In this document: one piece after another, positions 1-6,019 of the stretch
Layout: each line of letters opens with the position of its first letter
Position numbering within the stretch: position 1 is the first letter of the stretch
Assembly: GCA_016550405.1 (NCBI GenBank)
Contig: JABXGX010000322.1
Location: 1 to 9,277 of the forward strand
Source of the DNA: an archaeon
GTDB lineage: Archaea > Asgardarchaeota > Hermodarchaeia > Hermodarchaeales > Hermodarchaeaceae
Reading direction: 5' to 3'
DNA length: 9,277 nt
Notes under the pieces: generated by a model
Told to the model about the DNA's origin: nothing
Databases searched by the model: none
What the model saw: only the letters and a program-made list of their open reading frames with translations
Position numbers and translations under genes: made by a program

Positions 1-2875
1 CGTACGCAGCGATTTGAGCCCGAAGCGTAATTGTATATGTGCCCACCGTGATTGCTTCAACTTGGAATGTGGTAGAGTACCAGCCATCGGTTCCATTGGG
101 TTGAAGAATTCCAGAGAACCCGATGCCAAAGAACTGAGGCGCAGCCCCAGTGATAGGCTGGTTGGTCGCTGTGTCATTGAGATATACAGCGAGGGAAAGT
201 GAGTCGTTCCAAAAGACACTATATGACTGGTATTCGGGGATAATTTGGACCTCGCGACCTCGAATTACGATACTAATTGAGAGGAAGGCTTGCCAGTAGT
301 CCACAGGGGCGTTGACATCGAGGAGGATCCGAAGCTGGTATGTCTCGTTGACCAGATAGCCAGCAGCGTCGAAGGTGACTGAATAGTTGCCAGGTTCACC
401 GCCCACAGAGTTGAGGGTTCCAGAATCTATGTTGCTGTGGGTGGAGTTAGATAATGTCCAATTAGCAACATAAGGAATAGAGGTTGCAGTTGCATCGATA
501 GGAGCATCCGTAACGAGGTCCCTGTACTGTACAACGAATTGAGTGGTGGTGTTGTAACCCACTTCGATGTAGGGGATGGTACTAGGTCGGACTAGTTGCA
601 ATTCGGTGGGGTGTTCAGTGGCAACCACACCAATTGGCACGTTGGTGCTAGCTGTATTACTGACCTGAAGTGGAGTAGTTTGGTTGTGGACTCGGAATCG
701 ATTGATGTATCGAATATTTACATCATAAGGGCCGGGTAGCAGATATGTAGAGGCGGTTCCAGTTGGTAAGGTTGCATTTAGTGCAAACACAGGAGCACCA
801 GTCGTGGCGTTATCAAGAAATACTTCTGCAAATGTTGCAAGGTTGTTATTGGTATACCAATCTACGACATGGACGGTTGTATCGCTGAGCTGGCAGTTTA
901 CGGTTCGTTGCCATCCACGTTGGATGTTATGGTTTATCGTGATTTGTGTAGTGTTGACTTGGAAGGTTACCGAGCCTCCATACGTCGAAATTAAAGTGTA
1001 GTTTGAGATGATTGTGTAAAGTCCATCCTCTAATTTGAGGAATGTCACATTGGCGTTTACAGTTGGACCACTTTGCACGAGATCCATTGAGCTGTTATAG
1101 ATATAGACATCAATATTGGAAATGTTGGTGCCTTCGACGTCTTGGGTAGTGCAGGTCAAAATATTATGCCGGAATAATTCTTGTTCACCCAGCTCGATGC
1201 TTATGGGATTATTGATTTGGGCGGTTTGGGTGCGTACTTCATCATAGTTTGTGCCATAAGCCGTTGTATACACAGTATAATCGTAGGTGAAGGTCTGACC
1301 GGTTGGCATGATATAGAAGTCGCCTTGGTGACCTTCTCGAAGGATTTGTTGTAGCATGGTGTTATCACCCATGCCAGTCACTGCGAGAGAAAGAACTTCC
1401 CAACCTACTGGATTGACTTTGGCGATGAGTCCGAGTGTGGGATGTTGGGTTCCATCATAACCGGGTTCTCCTGAGTCATCATACCAGACCATCCATGGTT
1501 CAATTGGGAAGTCGCGTCGACGTCCATCGACAGTTTCGTTGTAAAGACCATATTTGGAGCCAATCCACGCTTTTCGATTTTGGACGGCATCGACTGTTCC
1601 AGGGGTTCCTGAACCACAGGTGAAGGTCATAATGTGTGGCCAGTCACCGTAGTTTTTGACATGACATTGGGCGCCTTGCCATTGGGGATTGGCGGTAATT
1701 TCGAGAAGAACGCTCACTAACGCCGAATTTCCGTGCCAGTAGAAGGTGTAAGTGATTGTGTAATTCAGAAAGCCTGCGGCGCCATTTGATCCGCGGTTGA
1801 CGGTGTCAGATGTTTGATTGCACCATGGAGATGCAGAGTTACAATAGCCACCATCACTCGTCACGATTTTTACTCGTGTAAAGAGAGGCCCGTCTTGAAG
1901 AATCCAAACCCCAGCCCCTGTGATCCAGGCTTCAGCTGGGTTGTCCGGAGCAACGTTCGCTCGGTTTGTGTTGCTTGAGCCCATGCCCGTATCTTCTCCA
2001 AGAGGGTCAAGCGCGAATTCGCCTAGCAGCATATATTGCAGGTTGGTTCCTGTACCGGTGCCGTTATTGGTGTTGAGGGCATCGGTGTCACCATAACGAA
2101 CAGAAATGAGGCCGCCGCAGGGTCCGCCCCAATCAGATCCCCCTCGAAGCATATCTGTAAGAAGAATCGCTGCATGTTCGTTTGATGTCGCTGAAGAGCG
2201 AATATAAACCATATCAACATTTGTATAATTAGTAGAGGTCACGTCCGAATAGACCCATGGCATAGTCGAATCATCTGTGATTGGACCATTAGCAGGTATG
2301 GCGGTAATTTGATCGGTATAGCTAGGGGCCACAGAGTAATCATCATCATAGTAGATATAGAAGACTTCTTGATGATTCTGTGTGATGTTTACCAAGAAAC
2401 AGATAGTAAGTGAATCATAGAAGGTTGTTGGACCTGTTACATGGGTAGTGGTATTCCATACTTGGGAGGGAACTTCGTGCCAAGCCCCGGGATCCCAGTA
2501 GGCAACGGCGATGATATCTTCGCGGGCAACATCACCTGAAAAGGTGAGGTAAACATGAACAGGTTCCATTGTTCGGGATGCGATATCCGGTTCGATGATG
2601 GTGATTTTGCGACGATAATCGTAATTGGTGTCCCACCACTCGACGAGTGTTTCTCGACCCGTTCCTGGCGGATTGTCGGGAATTGGAGGTGCCCCTTCTT
2701 CAGAAGGAATGACAATGAGGTTATTCTTAGGCTGAAAAGAACTAGCAATTGTGGTTGTTTCGAGTTCTGGTATTCCCTCCACAGCAAGGGGTGTGGTGGG
2801 CATCATGGTGGGAATAGCAAATTCAAGTAAGAAGAAGATTAGAAAAAGCCCTAAGGCTAGATGTGTTTTTCGCAT
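1..2875 (-). CDS. Large secreted/surface protein with Ig-like modules, 3' end outside window
   Basis: I read one stop-free minus-strand frame from ATG 2875 to the left edge, 958 codons with no stop, so the C-terminus is missing. AAGGAG lies 9 nt before the ATG. Residues 1-32 form a signal peptide: MRKTH, then a hydrophobic stretch LALGLFLIFFLLEFAI. Residues 80-93 read WWDTNYDYRRKITI, the W..Y.YR+.ITI opening seen in beta-sandwich modules of many archaeal and bacterial surface proteins (DUF2341-like). Residues 230-545 form a large beta-rich region with aromatic motifs (TYTFYWHG, PWMVWYDD) and several cysteines. It may be a carbohydrate-binding or mutarotase-like fold, but that is inference. 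From about 565 the chain looks like tandem Ig-like or carboxypeptidase-regulatory-like modules (about 565-650, 660-750, 755-875, 880-958 and on). Over 20 N-X-S/T sequons suggest N-glycosylation on the outside of the cell. Likely role: envelope, adhesion or S-layer-associated protein. No catalytic site was identified. This style is common in Asgard archaea. Confidence 0.9.
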   Translation of the reverse strand, partial: MRKTHLALGLFLIFFLLEFAIPTMMPTTPLAVEGIPELETTTIASSFQPKNNLIVIPSEEGAPPIPDNPPGTGRETLVEWWDTNYDYRRKITIIEPDIASRTMEPVHVYLTFSGDVAREDIIAVAYWDPGAWHEVPSQVWNTTTHVTGPTTFYDSLTICFLVNITQNHQEVFYIYYDDDYSVAPSYTDQITAIPANGPITDDSTMPWVYSDVTSTNYTNVDMVYIRSSATSNEHAAILLTDMLRGGSDWGGPCGGLISVRYGDTDALNTNNGTGTGTNLQYMLLGEFALDPLGEDTGMGSSNTNRANVAPDNPAEAWITGAGVWILQDGPLFTRVKIVTSDGGYCNSASPWCNQTSDTVNRGSNGAAGFLNYTITYTFYWHGNSALVSVLLEITANPQWQGAQCHVKNYGDWPHIMTFTCGSGTPGTVDAVQNRKAWIGSKYGLYNETVDGRRRDFPIEPWMVWYDDSGEPGYDGTQHPTLGLIAKVNPVGWEVLSLAVTGMGDNTMLQQILREGHQGDFYIMPTGQTFTYDYTVYTTAYGTNYDEVRTQTAQINNPISIELGEQELFRHNILTCTTQDVEGTNISNIDVYIYNSSMDLVQSGPTVNANVTFLKLEDGLYTIISNYTLISTYGGSVTFQVNTTQITINHNIQRGWQRTVNCQLSDTTVHVVDWYTNNNLATFAEVFLDNATTGAPVFALNATLPTGTASTYLLPGPYDVNIRYINRFRVHNQTTPLQVSNTASTNVPIGVVATEHPTELQLVRPSTIPYIEVGYNTTTQFVVQYRDLVTDAPIDATATSIPYVANWTLSNSTHSNIDSGTLNSVGGEPGNYSVTFDAAGYLVNETYQLRILLDVNAPVDYWQAFLSISIVIRGREVQIIPEYQSYSVFWNDSLSLAVYLNDTATNQPITGAAPQFFGIGFSGILQPNGTDGWYSTTFQVEAITVGTYTITLRAQIAAY

Positions 2876-2884
2876 CCCAAATCG

Positions 2885-2890
2885 CTCCTT
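2885..2890 (-). promoter_or_regulatory. Shine-Dalgarno for the surface protein
   Basis: AAGGAG on the minus strand, 9 nt before ATG 2875. It fixes the start at the methionine directly before the positively charged and hydrophobic signal peptide. The next in-frame methionines (residues 24-25) would remove that peptide. Confidence 0.75.
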
Positions 2891-3034
2891 AATGGAGTGG
2901 TGACATATATCGGTAGTGACTAGCTGGTAATTGTGCTTTAACGGTTTTGTCTTTAATAGTAGAGATTCTGTTTGGCTGTGGATTCTTCGAGGCTAAATTT
3001 TGACACTCTGGGTGAATATTGGGTATGGAAAATC

Positions 3035-3799
3035 CTATTTATCCACCACTTTGGGGTCACGTTTTTCGATGAACGCTTTGACTCCTTCTTTGGCATCATC
3101 GGTTTCGAATACTTCGCCGAAATAGCGGGCTTCCAGTTTCAAGCCTTCTTCGAGGGGCATGTATAGGGCACGTTTGAGCGCTTTCTTGGCTAGTTTGATT
3201 GCAACGAGGCCACGAGCCGCTATTCGTTCGGCAAGGTTCATGGCCGTGGGCATTAGTTGGCTAGAAGGAACGACTTTATAGACAAAGTTGCCCATTTCAG
3301 CAGCAGGAACAATGTCACCGGTGAGAATAAGTTCACGGGCGCGCTGGGGGTTCATCCAGCGTTGGAGACGTTGGGTTCCACCCCACCCGGGGATAATGCC
3401 TAGTTTGATTTCGGTTTGTCCGAATCGAGCATTTTCTGAGGCAATGATAAAATCACAAGCTTGCGAGAGTTCCATGCCGCCACCAAGACAGAACCCATTG
3501 ACAGCCATGATGAGGACTTTACTGTGTTGCTCTAAGAAGAGCGTAAACTCTTGACCCATTCGTGATACCTTTTCCGCACCCTTGGCATCTAGCCCTTCGA
3601 ATTGTTTGATGTTAGCGCCGCCAATAAAGAAGCGGTCTCCAGCGCCGGTGATAATAATGACTTTGGTATCATCTTGATCCAATTCAGTAAGGACCTTTTT
3701 GAGTTGGTTAAAGACCTCTTGGTTTAGAGCGTTTGCAGGAGGGTTGTTAATGGTGATGACTGCAATTTGATTTTCCTTTTTGATTTCGATTTGGGACAT
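3035..3799 (-). CDS. Enoyl-CoA hydratase/isomerase (crotonase family)
   Basis: The 254-residue length is typical of a stand-alone crotonase. Family members hydrate trans-2-enoyl-CoA to 3-hydroxyacyl-CoA in the cytoplasm, the second step of beta-oxidation, though some are isomerases or act on other acyl-CoAs. Visible signs: the N-terminal strand ITINNPPANALNQEV (residues 16-29), the oxyanion/CoA loop FIGGANIKQF (58-67), and NGFCLGGGMELSQACD (101-116) with Glu110. FGQTEIKLGIIPGWGGTQRL (126-145) carries Glu130. Glu110 and Glu130 match the two catalytic glutamates of rat mitochondrial hydratase (Glu144/Glu164), so hydratase activity is credible. The C-terminal EGVKAFIEKRDP is the usual family tail. 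The loop reads GAN where GAD is usual. ATG 3799 has a GGAAG motif 9 nt upstream. The gene is divergent from the TIM-barrel gene and 159 nt upstream of the surface-protein gene, probably in a separate unit. The exact substrate cannot be read from the sequence. Confidence 0.93.
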   Translation of the reverse strand: MSQIEIKKENQIAVITINNPPANALNQEVFNQLKKVLTELDQDDTKVIIITGAGDRFFIGGANIKQFEGLDAKGAEKVSRMGQEFTLFLEQHSKVLIMAVNGFCLGGGMELSQACDFIIASENARFGQTEIKLGIIPGWGGTQRLQRWMNPQRARELILTGDIVPAAEMGNFVYKVVPSSQLMPTAMNLAERIAARGLVAIKLAKKALKRALYMPLEEGLKLEARYFGEVFETDDAKEGVKAFIEKRDPKVVDK

Positions 3800-3893
3800 G
3801 ATTTGTTTCTTCCATGGGGTTCTTGATGATTGCTACCGGTTAGAAGTTGCTTTTACTTGTTTGCCTTGTGAATTGTAATGAATAACCTTGACC

Positions 3894-3899
3894 TTTATA
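3894..3899 (+). promoter_or_regulatory. Archaeal TATA box for the TIM-barrel/PHP unit
   Basis: TTTATA lies 40 nt before ATG 3940. Archaeal transcription normally starts about 25 nt after the box centre, which puts the start near 3922. That leaves a leader of about 18 nt containing the AAGGTGG ribosome site. The surrounding CTTTATAG is nearly self-complementary, so it could in principle also serve the divergent hydratase gene, but with a long leader of about 70 nt. Confidence 0.55.
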
Positions 3900-3926
3900 G
3901 AAGAGACAATAGCAATGGAAAGCAAA

Positions 3927-3933
3927 AAGGTGG
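3927..3933 (+). promoter_or_regulatory. Shine-Dalgarno deciding ATG 3940
   Basis: AAGGTGG ends 6 nt before ATG 3940. A TTG codon directly before the ATG (3937) is in frame but only 3 nt from the motif, so the ATG is preferred. Confidence 0.6.
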
Positions 3934-3939
3934 ACATTG

Positions 3940-4830
3940 ATGCGTTTTGGTATTACCGCCTTGGATTGGGCAACTGTCTTTAGCCAATTGACCGCGGGTG
4001 GCTTCTTTGATTTGAGCAAGTTTGATTTTGCTGAAATTGCTCGTTTAACCCATCACCATGGGTTCTCCTTAATGGAGCTTACCTTGGATCTTGGGTATGT
4101 GGTTCCTGACGCATTATCCGAGAAACAAATTGCCAATTTACTGGCAGTGAAAGAAGAACTGGATTTAACCTACACCGCACACCTTCCCATATGGTCCATT
4201 GAGCCAGCAAGCCCCAACAATTTCATTCGAGAAGCATCAGTTGCCTGCTTAGTAGAGGCTGTTGAACGCGCAAAGCCACTAGACCCTGAAGCATATGTGG
4301 TGCATAATGCCGGTTGGATTGGGGCGGAATTTAGCGAATTCGACATTGGCGGAGATGACCAACCCATTATTTCATTGATAATGGGGAATTTAGCGGAGCA
4401 GAGTATCCGTGAATTAATCAAGGCGACGAATGTTCCATCACACAGGTTTGCGTTAGAATCTATTGAGTTTCCCTTCGAAATCACCTGGGCTATTGCAGAA
4501 AAACTTGATACCTCGGTGTGTTTAGATACAGGACATGTGCTGTCAGGTCAGTCAGGGTTAACAGATGTACTTGAGTTTGTAAATCGATATCATAATCGAT
4601 TACTCGAGATTCATCTTCACGACGGTTCCATGAAACGAGAGGCGGGTAAACGATTTCCATACCATGATCACAAGGTGTTGGGTCAAGGAGACTTGCCGAT
4701 TGTCGAATTCTTAACAGCCTTGGATAAGCGAAGGTTTAGTGGACCCATTATCTTTGAATTAAACCGAGCTGACGCCTTGGAATCGTTAAAGGTCATCCGA
4801 AAGCTTTTACCTGATTTTCCGATTGAGTGA
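3940..4830 (+). CDS. Sugar phosphate isomerase/epimerase-like TIM-barrel protein (AP endonuclease 2 superfamily)
   Basis: A 296-residue protein of the xylose-isomerase-like TIM barrel superfamily (AP_endonuc_2). Members bind divalent metals and are either sugar or sugar-phosphate isomerases/epimerases or endonuclease-IV-like DNA repair enzymes. The metal-site pattern is complete. From ATG 3940: His81 (AHLP), His122 (VVHNAGW), Glu173 (FALESIE), Asp196 and His199 (CLDTGH), His225 and His227 (IHLHDG), His244 (HDHKVLGQGDLP) and Glu273 (IIFELN). The H-x-V-L-G-Q-G-D-L-P loop is the common HxxxGxGxxx segment of this superfamily. The full nine-ligand DNA-binding pattern of endonuclease IV is not obvious, so an isomerase/epimerase is the safer call; a repair role stays possible. 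It is the first gene of a unit with the PHP gene (27 nt gap) behind a TATA box. No signal peptide, so cytoplasmic. The substrate is unknown. Confidence 0.88.
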   Translation: MRFGITALDWATVFSQLTAGGFFDLSKFDFAEIARLTHHHGFSLMELTLDLGYVVPDALSEKQIANLLAVKEELDLTYTAHLPIWSIEPASPNNFIREASVACLVEAVERAKPLDPEAYVVHNAGWIGAEFSEFDIGGDDQPIISLIMGNLAEQSIRELIKATNVPSHRFALESIEFPFEITWAIAEKLDTSVCLDTGHVLSGQSGLTDVLEFVNRYHNRLLEIHLHDGSMKREAGKRFPYHDHKVLGQGDLPIVEFLTALDKRRFSGPIIFELNRADALESLKVIRKLLPDFPIE

Positions 4831-4840
4831 TATGACTGTG

Positions 4841-4846
4841 AGGGAG
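4841..4846 (+). promoter_or_regulatory. Shine-Dalgarno of the PHP gene
   Basis: AGGGAG lies 11 nt before ATG 4858, 8 nt before TTG 4855 and 2 nt before TTG 4849. All three codons are in frame. ATG 4858 is chosen because the protein then opens directly with the first PHP strand, MRFVDLHTHT. TTG 4855 is a close alternative. Confidence 0.5.
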
Positions 4847-4857
4847 CCTTGACCTTG

Positions 4858-5754
4858 ATGCGATTCGTTGATTTGCATACCCACACAACAGCCTCAGATG
4901 GAACCGAATCGCCGACACAAGTGGTCAGCAAAGCGCACGCTCTTGGATTGGTTGGCGTGGCTATTACAGACCATGATACGATACAAGGAGTGGATGAAGG
5001 GATACGAGCAGGCATTAGCATGGGGATTGAGGTGGTGCCTGGCGTTGAAATCAGCTGTAACTGGCTCGACCATCAACTCCATCTGCTTGGATTCTACATT
5101 AACACTCAGAATTCTGAGCTACGGGCTTTGTTGGAATGGATGCGGGTTGGACGCGAACAACGCTTATCGAAAATGATTACAAAGCTTAGAACATTAGGCA
5201 TTGTAGTGGATCCCCAAGAGGTAGAAGCCGAAGCAAAAGGTGAATCCACAGGACGCCCCCATCTAGCCCGTGTGCTTATGCGACATAATCATGTCACTAC
5301 CCTCGAAGAAGCCTTTAGTAAATATCTCGGATACGGTCGTCCAGCCTATGTGGATCGTCCCCGACCCACCATCAAACAAGGGATTCAGGCCATCTTGCAC
5401 GCCAAAGGAGTACCCATTATAGCCCATCCCCTAACAGTTGACGCTGATCTAGGAATGATGCTTGCTGAACTCAAACCACTTCACATACAGGGAGTTGAGT
5501 ACTATTACCCGTATGAACAGGTTGCAGGCAAATCAGATAACTGGTATGCAACAATAGAATCTCGACAAGCCGAGTTAATGAAACTCGTAAAAGAATATCA
5601 ATTAATCATCACGGGCGGGTCTGATTATCACGGAATCATACCTGAAAAAGCAGATTTGGGATCTATTCCTGTTCCCGTGGAAACGCTGGAGCTGCTTCGT
5701 CGTCGATATAAAGAGCTTTTCGGGAGCCTTCCGTTTGCCAAGGGTCCTGCTTAA
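4858..5754 (+). CDS. PHP-domain phosphoesterase, RNase AM/TrpH-like
   Basis: A 298-residue protein that matches the length and motif order of E. coli RNase AM (YciV/TrpH), a manganese-dependent 5'-3' exonuclease that trims rRNA 5' ends, degrades short oligonucleotides and dephosphorylates 3',5'-bisphosphonucleotides. Metal ligands seen, from ATG 4858: His7 and His9 (DLHTHTTASDG), Asp14, His39 (ITDHDT), Glu64 (PGVEIS), His75 (DHQLHLLGF), His190 (IIAHPLT), and Asp256 and His258 (GGSDYHG). RPHLARVLM (134-142) and the F-x-K-Y-L segment (153-157) belong to the small insert domain of this family, which gates the active site. The TASDG motif and the H-P and GSD-H motifs make the TrpH-type assignment strong. 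It is the second gene of the TIM-barrel unit and lies 265 nt upstream of a beta-CASP ribonuclease, which fits RNA or nucleotide turnover. Whether the native substrate is RNA or a bisphosphonucleotide cannot be told. Confidence 0.9.
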   Translation: MRFVDLHTHTTASDGTESPTQVVSKAHALGLVGVAITDHDTIQGVDEGIRAGISMGIEVVPGVEISCNWLDHQLHLLGFYINTQNSELRALLEWMRVGREQRLSKMITKLRTLGIVVDPQEVEAEAKGESTGRPHLARVLMRHNHVTTLEEAFSKYLGYGRPAYVDRPRPTIKQGIQAILHAKGVPIIAHPLTVDADLGMMLAELKPLHIQGVEYYYPYEQVAGKSDNWYATIESRQAELMKLVKEYQLIITGGSDYHGIIPEKADLGSIPVPVETLELLRRRYKELFGSLPFAKGPA

Positions 5755-5766
5755 TCATTGACAAGA

Positions 5767-5774
5767 TTTAAAAA
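5767..5774 (+). promoter_or_regulatory. Possible TATA box for the 48-codon ORF and beta-CASP gene
   Basis: TTTAAAAA sits 12 nt after the PHP stop codon. A start about 25 nt downstream would fall near 5796, 14 nt before GTG 5810. No comparable TATA box is seen directly before ATG 6020, so this may also drive the nuclease gene. It rests on motif and spacing only. Confidence 0.35.
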
Positions 5775-5807
5775 GCTGTTTTCATTTCACAAGCGTAGAC
5801 AAGAGAT

Positions 5808-5820
5808 ACGTGTTCCACGT
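5808..5820. repeat. Short inverted repeat overlapping GTG 5810
   Basis: ACGTG-TTC-CACGT is a perfect 5-bp inverted repeat with a 3-nt loop. The outer GAGA (5803-5806) and TCTC (5825-5828) could extend it with a bulge. It covers the possible start codon of the 48-codon ORF. It could be an RNA hairpin that masks that start, an operator, or chance. Confidence 0.45.
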
Positions 5821-5956
5821 CGTGTCTCAATCATATGATTTGCATGATTGGATTCGAGACGAAACGACGGTAATTCACCTGCGCGAAGAACCTGATTCTT
5901 CAGATGAGGCAGCGTGGAAGAAACACCTAACTTACCTGAAGTACCTGAATCAGTAG
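5810..5956 (+). CDS. Possible small protein of 48 residues
   Basis: GTG 5810 to TAG 5954-5956 encodes 48 residues that I do not recognise. The product is hydrophilic and rich in charged and aromatic residues: an N-terminal DLHDWIRDETTV, a middle HLREEPDSSDEAAW, and a Lys/Tyr/Leu-rich end with a YLKYLN repeat. No signal peptide, membrane segment, Cys or zinc ligand pattern is visible. For: protein-like composition, a TATA-like box at suitable distance, and co-orientation with the beta-CASP gene 63 nt downstream. Against: GTG start, only a weak ribosome site (AAGAGA), an inverted repeat over the start, and its small size. The frame is open upstream to 5762 but no better start codon exists there. 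It could instead be a leader or a decayed remnant. Its stop is in frame with the nuclease ORF. Confidence 0.35.
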   Translation: MFHVVSQSYDLHDWIRDETTVIHLREEPDSSDEAAWKKHLTYLKYLNQ

Positions 5957-6019
5957 AGCTTGATTCGGAGTCGAAGGTTAACTTGTCACAATTACCTTAC
6001 CAGAGGGAATGAAAGAAAA

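Noticed and set aside
2437..2787. Minus-strand frame of 116 codons and several other open frames of 60-90 codons inside 1-2875
   Set aside because: They overlap the continuous 958-codon surface-protein frame in other phases. Their translations are not protein-like, whereas the long frame has a ribosome site, a signal peptide and coherent domains.
2904..2911. GATATATG as TATA box of the surface-protein gene
   Set aside because: A start 25 nt downstream would fall near 2883, inside or past the Shine-Dalgarno site. TATTAAA at 2952-2958 is better placed (leader of about 54 nt) but too weak to list.
4868..5176. 102-codon plus-strand frame inside the PHP gene
   Set aside because: It is the +1 shadow of the PHP reading frame and has no motifs, while the PHP frame has all its metal ligands.
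5921..5950. Tandem TACCTGAAG/TACCTGAAT as a mobile-element or array repeat
   Set aside because: It is only two 9-bp copies, simply encoding YLKYLN at the end of the small ORF. No further copies are present.
5960..6019. TTG 5960 as start of the beta-CASP nuclease
   Set aside because: The 20 extra residues do not resemble the family N-terminus, and ATG 6020 leads straight into the conserved first strand with GAGGGA upstream.
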